This document shows positions 44,726 through 53,249 of a stretch of DNA of 64,000 nt, piece after piece; position 1 is the stretch's first letter, and every line of letters starts with the position of its first letter. The notes under the pieces were generated by a model that did no database searches, had not been told where the DNA came from, and saw nothing but the letters and a program-made list of their open reading frames with translations. This DNA comes from Arcobacter sp. EP1 (GTDB taxonomy: Bacteria; Campylobacterota; Campylobacteria; Campylobacterales; Arcobacteraceae): the NCBI GenBank assembly GCA_001655195.1, contig LPNY01000042.1, forward strand, positions 375,627-439,626, read 5' to 3'. The position numbers were made by a program, and so were the translations under genes.

Positions 44726-45469
44726 TTATACGTATAATCCACCATTTACTTTTAAGATTTCACCCGTAATATACGATGAATGGTCACTTAATAAAAATGC
44801 TACTGCATCAGCAATTTCTTTAGGTTGTCCAAATCGTGAAAGTGGAATATTTTTCTCATATTCTGCTTTTACTTCATCTTTTAATTCATCAGTCATATCG
44901 GTTTGAATAAAACCAGGAGTTACGGCGTTGTATCTAATACCACGAGCTGCTGCCTCTTTTGCAAACGATTTAGTCATTGCATTAAGACCACCTTTAGAAG
45001 CAGAATAGTTTGTTTGACCTGGATTTCCCATTTCTCCAACAATTGAAGAGATGTTAACAATTGAACCAAATTTCTTTTTACCCATAGCTTTTAAAGATGC
45101 TTTACATCCAATAAATGCCGATGTTAAGTTTGCTGCAATAACATCATTAAAATCTTGAACTGACATTCTTAGTGCTAGTTTATCACGTGTAATTCCTGCA
45201 TTGTTTACAAGATATGACATTTCACCATCTGCATCAATAATTGTTTTAATAGCTGCTGTAAATTCTTCTTCAATAGTAACGTCAGCTTTTACAATAGCGG
45301 CAGATCCACCTGCTGCTTCAATCTCTTCTTTGATTTTTTCTGCTGCATCAGCACCACTTCGATAATTGATCCAAACTTTGAGTCCAAACGAAGCAAGTGT
45401 TTTAGCAATCTCTGCTCCAATCCCTCGGCTTGCTCCTGTTACGAGAACATTTTTTCCTGTAAACTTCAT
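44726..45469 (-). CDS. fabG: 3-oxoacyl-ACP reductase
   Basis: 247-residue short-chain dehydrogenase: NADP loop VTGASRGIGAEIAKTLA, NNAGITRDKLALRM, the Ser-Tyr-Lys active site (INISSIVGEMGNPGQTNYSASKGGL, in part) and C-terminal YITGEILKVNGGLYV. Reduces beta-ketoacyl-ACP. First gene of the minus-strand fab cluster, with an operator-like palindrome 41-61 bases upstream. Confidence 0.96.
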   Translation of the reverse strand: MKFTGKNVLVTGASRGIGAEIAKTLASFGLKVWINYRSGADAAEKIKEEIEAAGGSAAIVKADVTIEEEFTAAIKTIIDADGEMSYLVNNAGITRDKLALRMSVQDFNDVIAANLTSAFIGCKASLKAMGKKKFGSIVNISSIVGEMGNPGQTNYSASKGGLNAMTKSFAKEAAARGIRYNAVTPGFIQTDMTDELKDEVKAEYEKNIPLSRFGQPKEIADAVAFLLSDHSSYITGEILKVNGGLYV

Positions 45470-45509
45470 AGTTGTCCTTAATTAAAAATTCACAGCATTT
45501 TATCTAAAT

Positions 45510-45530
45510 TTTGATTTATACTAAATCAAA
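45510..45530. promoter_or_regulatory. perfect 21-base palindromic operator candidate upstream of fabG
   Basis: TTTGATTTA (45510-45518) and TAAATCAAA (45522-45530) are exact complements around TAC. On the minus strand TTGATT within it could be the -35 of fabG with TAGATA 17 bases on. A repressor bound here would block the fabG-acpP-fabF promoter. It does not fit an FNR box (half-sites too far apart). Confidence 0.5.
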
Positions 45531-45586
45531 CTAAATTAAGATGTGAAAAAGCAGGTAAAAAAAGTAAGAAATAAGAGAAAAGATTA

Positions 45587-45603
45587 AGGCGTCTTAGACG
45601 CCT
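45587..45603 (-). terminator. hairpin over the queE stop codon
   Basis: AGGCGTCT (45587-45594) and AGACGCCT (45596-45603) are complementary around one base; a realistic fold keeps six pairs and a five-base loop. The minus strand continues TTAATCTTTTCTC. GC-rich for this genome, so a weak terminator of the moeA-queC-queD-queE operon. Confidence 0.5.
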
Positions 45604-46358
45604 CTTTGGTTGTCCCAAACACGAATATGTAAACGATCACAATATTTATAACCACACTCAATGGCCATTGCAATAACACTTTGACAGTGTTCTCGTATCT
45701 CTTGGGCACTATCTCCCATGGGCATGAGGTAGATTTGTGCCGTTGGTACGAGTTGTGCAATAACTTTGATTTCTTCTTTGGCTTGTGTTATAAAATCATT
45801 ACTCACAACAAATTTTAAATAGGAGTCTTGGGTATGCTTTAAAATACGTTTTAATGTTATCTCATTGATACGTTTTTTTAATGGTTCCAGTGAATTTGAA
45901 AGTTTTACACTCATGGAAAAAAGTATACTCTTTTGATACTTATGTTCAAAGTCAATTGTTAAAGAAGCATTGGTTTCTATAGTAACTTTATATCCATTAT
46001 TTACATAATATTTCAAAAGTTGTTGAAACTCTTGGTGTTTCCAATACAGTAGAGGTTCACCACCAGTTATAACAATATCTGTTTTATAGGTAGGCTCAAG
46101 TTTTTTGACTTCTTGAATAATAGTATCAGCACTCATTTGATGCCATTGATCTTTAAAGGCTGGATCAACTGCATAATATGAATCACAAGAACATTTTTTA
46201 ATACCACTTGGTGTTTCATACTCTACAGCAAAGCCTTCGCATTTAAAGTTACATTTTCCAAAACGAATAAAAATAGAAGGGTTACCAACAAGTTTTCCTT
46301 CTCCTTGGATAGTGGGACCAAAGATTTCATTCACTTCAAGAAGAGAAGTTTTAAGCAT
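45594..46358 (-). CDS. queE: 7-carboxy-7-deazaguanine synthase QueE
   Basis: Radical SAM enzyme of queuosine precursor synthesis. 254 residues: EIFGPTIQGEGKLVGNPSIFIR, then cysteines 36, 40, 56 and 58 (GKCNFKCEGF...KKCSCDS), ITGGEPLLY for SAM, and NASLTIDF. The spacing between the first pair and the last Cys is much longer than the usual CxxxCxxC, a form I recall in Campylobacterota. Overlaps queD by eight bases. Confidence 0.88.
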   Translation of the reverse strand: MLKTSLLEVNEIFGPTIQGEGKLVGNPSIFIRFGKCNFKCEGFAVEYETPSGIKKCSCDSYYAVDPAFKDQWHQMSADTIIQEVKKLEPTYKTDIVITGGEPLLYWKHQEFQQLLKYYVNNGYKVTIETNASLTIDFEHKYQKSILFSMSVKLSNSLEPLKKRINEITLKRILKHTQDSYLKFVVSNDFITQAKEEIKVIAQLVPTAQIYLMPMGDSAQEIREHCQSVIAMAIECGYKYCDRLHIRVWDNQRGV

Positions 46359-46884
46359 GCACTACACTTTTACTTTTAGGTGTCTCTTGAAACTCTACCG
46401 AACTCACTTTAATATCAATCTCAGACATTTTATTTTGGGTGATTTGTAAAAACCATGCAGAGAGGTTTTCGCTGGTTGGAACAAAATCAACGATAACATA
46501 ACCTTCATACATTTCGTGTATATGAGATGGTTCATTTTTTATTTTTGTTAAATCTGGGGTATAGAAACCTTGAGGATGTGAAATCAACTCTTCTTTTTTA
46601 TAGTGTGGTAGTAGGGTGTCAAAAAGAGGATCATTAATATCAATAATAAATTTATGATCTAATACATCATCTAGAAACTGTTTAAACCAATTGAGATGTT
46701 TAAAATCTGTTACCATACCATTATGCAGTTGGGAACTTTTTAATGTGATAACCACTTTTCCTTGATGTCCATGAAGATGCCGACACTTTAGACATGGGTC
46801 TAAAGAAAACTCAGGATTTAGTTCTTGTGACCAAACTCTATGCCCGTAACAAAAATCAAAAGCTTTAGATATTTCCCACGTCAT
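46351..46884 (-). CDS. queD: 6-carboxytetrahydropterin synthase QueD
   Basis: Converts dihydroneopterin triphosphate to 6-carboxytetrahydropterin. 177 residues: zinc His in CYGHRVWS and HLHGHQGKVV, catalytic-type Cys in DPCLKCRHLHG, a FKHLNWFKQFLDDVLDHKFI segment and PTSENLSAW. Longer than E. coli QueD owing to an insertion around residue 100. It overlaps queE and touches queC. Confidence 0.9.
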   Translation of the reverse strand: MTWEISKAFDFCYGHRVWSQELNPEFSLDPCLKCRHLHGHQGKVVITLKSSQLHNGMVTDFKHLNWFKQFLDDVLDHKFIIDINDPLFDTLLPHYKKEELISHPQGFYTPDLTKIKNEPSHIHEMYEGYVIVDFVPTSENLSAWFLQITQNKMSEIDIKVSSVEFQETPKSKSVVHA

Positions 46885-47567
46885 TATAGAGCCTTGTAAG
46901 GAATTGGATCAACAGCATTGGCTTTTTTAAATCCATTAAGTCGTAATCGGCAACTATCACAAACACCACAGGCTTCATCTTCTTCTTTGTAACATGACCA
47001 AGTATGTTCTAAAGGAACATTGAGTTCTACTGCTTTTTTAACAATTTCATCTTTATGTAGTGTTACAAGAGGGGTGAGAATATCGATTTTTGTTGACTCT
47101 TTTGTCCCTTCATTAATAGCATTTTTTTGCTTATTGATAAAAGAATCTGTACAATCAGGGTACCCTGAACTGTCCTCTTCAACAACTCCAATAAACAGAG
47201 CTTCAGCATTATGTTTTTCTGCAATTGCAGCAGCAATTGAAAGAAAAATTCCATTTCTAAAAGGTACATAGGTAATAGGAACACCTGGTTTTACTCCATC
47301 AATGGGAATATCAATCGTTTCATCTGTTAATGCAGATGCTCCAATTTGCGTGAAAAATGGAATATCGATTTCATATTTATCTTCAATACCTAAATCATCA
47401 CAGACATCTCGAAAAGCTTTAAGTTCTCGTTTTTCTGTTCGTTGTCCATAGTTAAAGTGTACAGCAATAATATTAAACCCGTCGTTTTTTGCAATATATG
47501 AAGTTAGTGTGGAGTCCATTCCTCCACTTAAAATACAGACGGCTCGTTTGTTTGATGTATTACTCAT
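46884..47567 (-). CDS. queC: 7-cyano-7-deazaguanine synthase QueC
   Basis: ATP-dependent formation of preQ0. 227 residues: PP-loop ILSGGMDSTLTSYIA near 12-26, NYGQRTEKRELKAF, VPFRNGIFLSIAAA, and the zinc cysteines CYKEEDEACGVCDSCRLRL (given to show the four-Cys pattern). Shares one base with queD and overlaps moeA by eight bases. Confidence 0.96.
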   Translation of the reverse strand: MSNTSNKRAVCILSGGMDSTLTSYIAKNDGFNIIAVHFNYGQRTEKRELKAFRDVCDDLGIEDKYEIDIPFFTQIGASALTDETIDIPIDGVKPGVPITYVPFRNGIFLSIAAAIAEKHNAEALFIGVVEEDSSGYPDCTDSFINKQKNAINEGTKESTKIDILTPLVTLHKDEIVKKAVELNVPLEHTWSCYKEEDEACGVCDSCRLRLNGFKKANAVDPIPYKAL

Positions 47568-48783
47568 ACGTTAAATAATCCTTATTTGTGTTACTAAAAA
47601 ATTTCCAATTAATAGGCAGTACTTGAACACTACTTCCTGCTTCAAGTTTTGATACCTCTTTGTCTAAAACAATCATACTATTACAGTTACTTAATGTACT
47701 CACCATCCCAGGACTTCGCTTAATTGCAGGTGTAAAATTTTGCCCGTCAAATAAGCCTGGAATAATTGTCTCTCGACCTTTTTTGTTGTTTAAATCACAA
47801 GCCATTGTTGTGGCAATTGTGTTGTGATAAATTTGTGTATCCCCTAAAAGGTTTTGAATAATGATTTTTCCAAACATCTCAAAAATCAAAGCACTTGCTA
47901 GAGGATTTCCTGGAAGATTGAGAATAAAGGTATTATCAATTTTTCCAAAAACAGTTGGTTTACCTGGTTTGATGATAATACCATCAAAGAGAGTTTCAAA
48001 CCCAAGTGCGTTAAAAGCAGCTTTTGTAAAATCAGCATCACCAACGCTCACTCCTCCAGAAGTGATAATCAAATCAGCATCTAGTGAGTTTAAGACTGAT
48101 TCTTTGATTGAATCAATACTATCATGGGCTTGACCAATAAAATTAACATCACATCCTAACTCTTTACAACGTGCAATAAAAGTTGGGGTATTGGAGTTAT
48201 AGATTTGGTAGTCTTCAATTTTTTCATAATGAAGTTTTAACTCTTCTCCACTTGCAAAAACGACAATTTTTGGTTTTTTGTAAACTTTAATGTGAGAAAC
48301 ACCTTGGCTTGCTAGGATGGTAACTTTTGCAAAGTTAATCATCTCTTTTTTTTCAATAAGCAGTTCTCCCTCTTTGATATCTTCACCAATAAATCTGATG
48401 TGTTGATTCATTTTAATATTTTGAGGAACTTTAATTGTTTGATCATCAATGAGTTCAATATCCTCTTTAGGAATAATTGCTGTAGTATTTTGAGGAACCC
48501 TCGCACCTGTCATTATTTTAACTGCAGTTTTAGAAGCTAATACTGTTGTATTGTTGTCTCCCGCAAAAATAGTATCAATAACGTTTAGAGTTTGGTTTGC
48601 ATCTTCATGTAGTATGGCATATCCATCCATTGCTGAGTTATCAAACTTTGGTAGACTATGTGTTGCAATGATTTCTTGTGCACATATTCTGTCAATTGCA
48701 TTTTCGATTGGTACAATTTCAAAATTCTCTTTATTGATTGACTTGCAAATTATATTGATTGCTTCTTTGGGTGAAATTGCCAT
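47560..48783 (-). CDS. moeA: molybdopterin molybdenumtransferase MoeA
   Basis: Inserts molybdenum into molybdopterin. 407 residues: LPKFDNSAMDGYAI, MTGARVPQNTTAIIPKED, IITSGGVSVGDADFTKAAF, KPGKPTVFGKIDNTFILNLPG (split here) and NPLASALIFE. Heads the operon with queC-queD-queE although the pathways are unrelated. An alternative short form cannot be excluded, but all MoeA domains are present. Confidence 0.95.
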   Translation of the reverse strand: MAISPKEAINIICKSINKENFEIVPIENAIDRICAQEIIATHSLPKFDNSAMDGYAILHEDANQTLNVIDTIFAGDNNTTVLASKTAVKIMTGARVPQNTTAIIPKEDIELIDDQTIKVPQNIKMNQHIRFIGEDIKEGELLIEKKEMINFAKVTILASQGVSHIKVYKKPKIVVFASGEELKLHYEKIEDYQIYNSNTPTFIARCKELGCDVNFIGQAHDSIDSIKESVLNSLDADLIITSGGVSVGDADFTKAAFNALGFETLFDGIIIKPGKPTVFGKIDNTFILNLPGNPLASALIFEMFGKIIIQNLLGDTQIYHNTIATTMACDLNNKKGRETIIPGLFDGQNFTPAIKRSPGMVSTLSNCNSMIVLDKEVSKLEAGSSVQVLPINWKFFSNTNKDYLTYE

Positions 48784-48842
48784 ATATTACTCCACTAATA
48801 AAATATATAAATAATTGGGGTTTTACCTTTATAATATTTTGG

Positions 48843-48848
48843 TATAAT
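48843..48848 (+). promoter_or_regulatory. -10 element upstream of the 48876 gene
   Basis: GGTATAATAG contains TATAAT 27 bases before the ATG; TTTTAC 16 bases upstream is a weak -35. AAAGTGAG serves as ribosome binding site. Confidence 0.5.
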
Positions 48849-48875
48849 AGCGAAATTTTTTAAAAGTGAGATTAC

Positions 48876-49280
48876 ATGGATATATTGAGTGATTCAGTTG
48901 TTACCCATAACTTTATGGTATATATTTTCTTAAGCGTAATGCTTTTTAATATGTACACTGTTGCAACAACTAAAAATTTTATTCGATTAGCAAAAACATT
49001 ACGATTTACAACACCTTTATACCATACTATGAATGCAATGATTATGTATACAGGCGCAATAGTTAGCGCTTATACCCATGATATGAGTTTAACTGTAGTT
49101 TTGATGATTGCAACTTCTATATTTCTTATGGTTGCTGAGATTAAACGGTATAAAAAGATGCGAACAATTAAATCAGGTGACACTGATTTACAAGAAGCAT
49201 TTTTGCTTTATGCCAAAAAAATCTATACCATCGAAATTGTTGTTTTAGTGATTGTGTATATTATTTGTAAAGTCTTTTAA
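48876..49280 (+). CDS. four-helix membrane protein of unknown function
   Basis: 134 residues with four hydrophobic segments (about 13-29, 52-65, 69-88 and 115-132) separated by short basic loops (TTKNFIRLAKTLRF, EIKRYKKMRTIKSG). I do not recognise the family. It shares one base with rsmE (TAATG), so the two are co-translated. A role linked to rsmE is not implied by the sequence. Confidence 0.7.
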   Translation: MDILSDSVVTHNFMVYIFLSVMLFNMYTVATTKNFIRLAKTLRFTTPLYHTMNAMIMYTGAIVSAYTHDMSLTVVLMIATSIFLMVAEIKRYKKMRTIKSGDTDLQEAFLLYAKKIYTIEIVVLVIVYIICKVF

Positions 49281-49951
49281 TGCAGTTTATTTATGCCAAA
49301 GATGCTGGTGTTCAAACCTTGGGTGTGGACAATGAAATTTATAAATATCTTTTTAAAGCTAGACGTCATAAAATTGGTGATTTAATTAGTTTTAGAAATT
49401 TAATTGATCAGCAACTTTACAGTTATGAAGTTGCATCAATCAATAAAAAAGAAGCGCAACTACTTTTATCTTCACAAGAAGAGTCAGTTCTACAGAATTC
49501 TAAGAAACTACATTTGATATGGTCAGTTGTTGATCCTAAAACAATTGAGAAACAACTTCCTTTTTTAAATGAAATGGGTGTGGAAAAGATATCTTTTTTT
49601 TATGCTGATTATTCACAAAAGAATTTTAAACTCAATTTTGATAAGTTTGAAAAGATTTTAATAAATTCATCACAACAGTGTGGAAGAAGTTCTATTATTG
49701 AATTGAGTATTATTGAAAATTTAGAAGAGTATTTAGAACATAATCCTAATACTTATATGCTTAACTTTTCATCTCAAACTGTGAATGATGTTGTTGAAAA
49801 TATTCAAACAGTTGTTATTGGATGTGAAGGTGGTTTTTCAAAGGATGAAATAGCATTATTCGAAAAAAAACAAGTTGTGGGATTAAATTCTAATTTAATT
49901 CTGCGTAGTGAAACAGCAACCACTGCTGTTGCTGCTAAAATTTTATTATAA
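49280..49951 (+). CDS. rsmE: 16S rRNA (uracil(1498)-N(3))-methyltransferase RsmE
   Basis: Methylates U1498 in the decoding centre. 223 residues, slightly short: N-terminal PUA-like part (YKYLFKARRHKIGDLISFRN), a SPOUT domain with FYADYSQKNFK, QQCGRSSIIEL, the SAM-knot VVIGCEGGFSKDEIALF and LILRSETATTAVAAKIL. Ends at a strong bidirectional terminator. Confidence 0.92.
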   Translation: MQFIYAKDAGVQTLGVDNEIYKYLFKARRHKIGDLISFRNLIDQQLYSYEVASINKKEAQLLLSSQEESVLQNSKKLHLIWSVVDPKTIEKQLPFLNEMGVEKISFFYADYSQKNFKLNFDKFEKILINSSQQCGRSSIIELSIIENLEEYLEHNPNTYMLNFSSQTVNDVVENIQTVVIGCEGGFSKDEIALFEKKQVVGLNSNLILRSETATTAVAAKILL

Positions 49952-49985
49952 AAAAAGGGGATGAACAAAAGTTCATCCCCTTTTT
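49952..49985. terminator. bidirectional intrinsic terminator between rsmE and the cytochrome c'-like gene
   Basis: AAAAAGGGGATGAAC (49952-49966) pairs perfectly with GTTCATCCCCTTTTT (49971-49985) around AAAA. Flanking A and T tracts allow it to work on both strands. It begins one base after the rsmE stop. Confidence 0.9.
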
Positions 49986-50002
49986 ATTGTATGGTAAGTT
50001 GA

Positions 50003-50398
50003 TTACCAGTTTCTAACAATTGAGTGACATCTTGAACATGCGTTTAACATGTCAGAATATGCGTTAGAAGCGTTTACATATGCTTTATCATCTAAGTTAA
50101 GATTTAAAACGTTAACGTCTAAAGAAATTCTTTTTGCTGCATTTTCAGCAACATTTGCCATATGCTTTTTCTCTTTTGGAAGATACTCTGCAATAACTTT
50201 TTTGTCAGAGAACATTGCATTCCCTTCATCAACAAGTTTAGAACCATTTCTAATTAAAGTAATGTTGTTATTTAAAAAACCTTGTTGAATTTGTGTCATC
50301 CCTTGCTCCATAATAGCCATAGATTTTTGCATTACATCTTGTGCACTTGCAATTGACACAGTTAAAATTCCAGCTACTAATAATTTACCTAGTTTCAT
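50003..50398 (-). CDS. cytochrome c'-like periplasmic protein
   Basis: 131 residues: signal peptide (MKLGKLLVAGILTVSIASAQ), a helical body rich in Met and Asn, and a C-terminal CSRCH heme motif eight residues from the end, the layout of class II cytochromes c. Cytochromes c' bind NO or act as electron carriers. Start set at 50398; a second ATG directly upstream sits too close to AAAGGGA. It follows petC on the minus strand by 25 bases. Confidence 0.75.
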   Translation of the reverse strand: MKLGKLLVAGILTVSIASAQDVMQKSMAIMEQGMTQIQQGFLNNNITLIRNGSKLVDEGNAMFSDKKVIAEYLPKEKKHMANVAENAAKRISLDVNVLNLNLDDKAYVNASNAYSDMLNACSRCHSIVRNW

Positions 50399-50425
50399 CA
50401 TTTCCCTTTATGTGAAAAGATATGC

Positions 50426-51298
50426 TTAATGCATATCTCTCCATTGTTTAACTTTCCATAACCATGCAAAAATTGCGAAGATTACAAAGTAGATTAGGAA
50501 TTTAGGTCCTAATGCTTCTCTTTTATCTTTACTTGAATCACCAATTTCTTGCATATAAGTTACAACTTGGTTTTCAGCATCTTGAGTTAACCCAACTCTA
50601 GGCATTGCTGTACCTTCTAAGTGTTTTTGAGGGTCATTGATAAATTCATGTAAATAAGACTCAGATCTAGATCGAATGTATTGAGATAAATCTGGTGGAA
50701 TTTTACCCATGTATGCTTTGATATTTGCATCAGGTGTAAATGCTGCCATTGTACCTTTTTGCATATCAGCATATTTTAAAGCGTGACATCTTTGACAAGC
50801 ATCTTTAAATACTTCTTTGTTTGTCATCTCTTTTGGTGCAATTGATTGTAAATATGCAACCATATCAGCAATCTCTTGTGGTTGCATCCAATCGTAGTTA
50901 GGCATTGGATGAACTGCTCCATCTTCAAACTTGTGTTGTACTTTTGCTGCTTTTGCTGGGTTTTTAATAAACGCAGCTAAATAGTCAGCATTGTATAACT
51001 TTCCTGAAGTTGCTAAATCTGGTGGTGTAACACCGTAAGCTGCCGCTGAACTTGCATTATCCATAAGTTGTGGGAATCCTGCACTTTCAATTGAGTGACA
51101 TGCAATACAGTTTGCTTGTACTAAGGTAGCACCTGCTTCTGCGTTACCAGTTAAACCTTTTAATCCATCAACATCTTGAAAAGTGTAATCAGGAGCTGGT
51201 TTTGGTGGATGCATTTCATGGTGAGCATAAGGCTCAACACCCCAGTAAGTAATAAGTGTAAAAACTACTACTACTGCAAATATTTTTAACTCTCTCAT
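50426..51298 (-). CDS. petC: cytochrome bc1 complex diheme cytochrome c subunit
   Basis: 290 residues: N-terminal helix (about 5-22), two cytochrome c domains with CIACHS near 64 and CQRCHA near 167, Met-containing PMPNYDW and AMPRVGL segments, and a C-terminal anchor (FLIYFVIFAIFAWLWKV). The two-heme form is the Campylobacterota type of cytochrome c1. Shares one base with petB. Confidence 0.92.
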   Translation of the reverse strand: MRELKIFAVVVVFTLITYWGVEPYAHHEMHPPKPAPDYTFQDVDGLKGLTGNAEAGATLVQANCIACHSIESAGFPQLMDNASSAAAYGVTPPDLATSGKLYNADYLAAFIKNPAKAAKVQHKFEDGAVHPMPNYDWMQPQEIADMVAYLQSIAPKEMTNKEVFKDACQRCHALKYADMQKGTMAAFTPDANIKAYMGKIPPDLSQYIRSRSESYLHEFINDPQKHLEGTAMPRVGLTQDAENQVVTYMQEIGDSSKDKREALGPKFLIYFVIFAIFAWLWKVKQWRDMH

Positions 51299-52548
51299 TA
51301 TAGTACACCTCTCTTTTTAGCATCTGCTTTTGTAACAAACGGCATTGCTACAAAAATTAGAATAAATGCAACAGCTGCAAAGAATCCAACCCATGCATTT
51401 GTACCTGTTGGTGGTAATTTACCGTAAACAGTTAAGACAATTAAGTCAACTAATAAAATCCAGAACCAAATAAAGAATAGAGGTCGTTTATGAGCTGGTA
51501 ATACTTCAGGATCTCTATCTAAGAATGGTAACACAAGGAAAATTGCATTTGCAAATCCGAATGCCATAAGACCAATATCAAATGCCTTAATTCCTGCAAT
51601 ATCAAAGAAGAAACCTCTAAGAACTTCGTATGACCATAAGAAATACCACTCTGGGTAAATGTGCGCTGGTGTAACCATGTTATCAGCTGGGTCGAAGTTT
51701 ACTGGGTCCATTGCGAAGTTATAATGGAAGAATACTAAATAGAAGTAGAAGATTAAGAAAATTCCAAGTACTGCTAAATCTTTAGAGATAAATACAGGCC
51801 AGAAAGGAATAACTTTTGACTCTTTCTTGTTTCCAGATAAGTATTTTTCAGCTTCAGCATCAAAATCAATATCTTCAGAAGTTTGGTTGTTTACGTGAGG
51901 AATTCTTAATGTATAGAAGTGTAATCCAATAAGACCCATAATTGCTAATGGCAATAAGAATACGTGTAACATAAAGAATCGTGTTAATGTTGCATCTGCA
52001 ACGTTAAAGTCACCTCTAATCCATACAACTAATGCATCACCAATCACTGGAATACCACCAAATAAGTTAGTAATAACCATTGCTGCCCAGTAAGACATTT
52101 GTCCCCATGGTAACATATATCCAGAGAATCCTGCTGCTGAGAATGTCATAAATAATAACATACCAGAAATCCAGATCATCTCTCTACCTTTCTTATAAGA
52201 ACCGTAGTAGATACCTGTTAACATATGAATATAGATTACTAAGAATACAACTGATGCGGCAACACCATGCATATGTCTAAATAGCCAACCGTATGCAACT
52301 TCTTGCATAATTGTGTAGTTTACAGAATCAAATGCTAAATTTACATCTGGCTTGTAGTACATCATTAAGAAAATACCAGTAACAAGTAAAATTCCAAATG
52401 TTGTTGCTAGAAGTACACCCATTGCCCATAAGAAGTTAATATCTTTTGGAATCCAGTATTCTGTCATCATCACTTTGTTAAATTGCGTTGTATTAAGTCG
52501 TTGATCTAACCACTCACCAACAGAGTTTGCTTTTTCAATTTTTGCCAT
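51298..52548 (-). CDS. petB: cytochrome bc1 complex cytochrome b
   Basis: 416 residues, about nine membrane helices. Heme ligands: FRHMHGVAASVVF (two His) and FMLHVFLLPLAIMGLIGLHF; the quinol-site loop PEWYFLWSYEVLR is present. GYMLPWGQMSYWAA marks the Qo region. A TM-poor insert (SEDIDFDAEAEKYLSGNKKE) lies on a loop near 230. Oxidises quinol for the cytochrome pool feeding the cbb3 oxidase. Confidence 0.96.
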   Translation of the reverse strand: MAKIEKANSVGEWLDQRLNTTQFNKVMMTEYWIPKDINFLWAMGVLLATTFGILLVTGIFLMMYYKPDVNLAFDSVNYTIMQEVAYGWLFRHMHGVAASVVFLVIYIHMLTGIYYGSYKKGREMIWISGMLLFMTFSAAGFSGYMLPWGQMSYWAAMVITNLFGGIPVIGDALVVWIRGDFNVADATLTRFFMLHVFLLPLAIMGLIGLHFYTLRIPHVNNQTSEDIDFDAEAEKYLSGNKKESKVIPFWPVFISKDLAVLGIFLIFYFYLVFFHYNFAMDPVNFDPADNMVTPAHIYPEWYFLWSYEVLRGFFFDIAGIKAFDIGLMAFGFANAIFLVLPFLDRDPEVLPAHKRPLFFIWFWILLVDLIVLTVYGKLPPTGTNAWVGFFAAVAFILIFVAMPFVTKADAKKRGVL

Positions 52549-52557
52549 GACTACTCC

Positions 52558-53064
52558 CTATGCTTGTGTTGCTAAGAATGCAGCAATTTTTTTATGTTCA
52601 GGACCATCTTCGCCTAAAACGATAGTAGTACCCTTAACACCAAATGGAGGTAAATCAAGTGGTCTTGGTGGAGGTCCAAATGTTTGCTTACCACTAGAGT
52701 TGAACTCTCCCCCGTGACATGCACATTTCCACACATCTTTTTTCCATGCTGGAATACACCCTAGGTGAGTACAAAGACCAATTGCAACAACAAATCTGTC
52801 GTTACCAATTATTAAATCTCTCTCATCTTTATCCATTGCGTCAGTTTTTTTAAGAACAAAAACTGGCTTTCCTCTCCACGTAACTGTTTCTGGTTTACCT
52901 GGTTTTAAAGCTGCTAAATCTACTGTTGTAAATCCTCCAGCTAGTACACTTGGAAGTGGATCCCATGCTTTCTTCATACCTACTAAAGAAGCTGCACCAC
53001 CTACAGCTGCTACGGCTGCGAATGTGTAACCAAGAAAATCTCGTCTATTTGTTTCGTTAGACAT
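52558..53064 (-). CDS. petA: cytochrome bc1 complex Rieske iron-sulfur subunit
   Basis: 168 residues: twin-arginine N terminus NRRDFLGYTFAAVAAVGG, then the 2Fe-2S Rieske motifs CTHLGCIPAW and CACHGGEFNSSG, and GPPPRPLDLPPFGV. First gene of petA-petB-petC. The gene is exported folded by Tat. AAGGAAGAT precedes the ATG. Confidence 0.96.
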   Translation of the reverse strand: MSNETNRRDFLGYTFAAVAAVGGAASLVGMKKAWDPLPSVLAGGFTTVDLAALKPGKPETVTWRGKPVFVLKKTDAMDKDERDLIIGNDRFVVAIGLCTHLGCIPAWKKDVWKCACHGGEFNSSGKQTFGPPPRPLDLPPFGVKGTTIVLGEDGPEHKKIAAFLATQA

Positions 53065-53124
53065 CTATCTTCCTTATTTTAAAATAAAATCTATATATTA
53101 TATTTTTTTTTTACTTAAAATGAT

Positions 53125-53138
53125 ATGATGTAGGTCAA
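53125..53138. promoter_or_regulatory. FNR/CRP-type half-palindrome upstream of petA
   Basis: Read on the minus strand, TTGACCTACATCAT matches the TTGAY-N4-RTCAA pattern at nine of ten positions, 60-74 bases before the petA ATG. Some Campylobacterota use CRP/FNR relatives for respiratory genes. A TTGACA lies 14 bases further upstream. Candidate only. Confidence 0.4.
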
Positions 53139-53203
53139 AGTGTATAAGAAATGTCAAATGAGTGTGAGAAAACTACACAGAATGCTTATAGTTTCCTTAA
53201 AAT

Positions 53204-53240
53204 ATAAGCAATAAAATTATTTTCAAATTTTATTGCTTAT
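53204..53240 (-). terminator. hairpin downstream of thrC
   Basis: ATAAGCAATAAAATT (53204-53218) and AATTTTATTGCTTAT (53226-53240) form a perfect 15-bp stem with a seven-base loop, nine bases past the thrC stop. The minus strand continues with ATTTTAAGG, a weak T tract. It separates thrC from the pet promoter. Confidence 0.6.
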
Positions 53241-53249
53241 GGGTAAGAA

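Noticed and set aside
45510-45530. Palindrome before fabG as an FNR box
   Set aside because: The TTGAT and ATCAA halves are separated by nine bases instead of four, so the FNR geometry is wrong.
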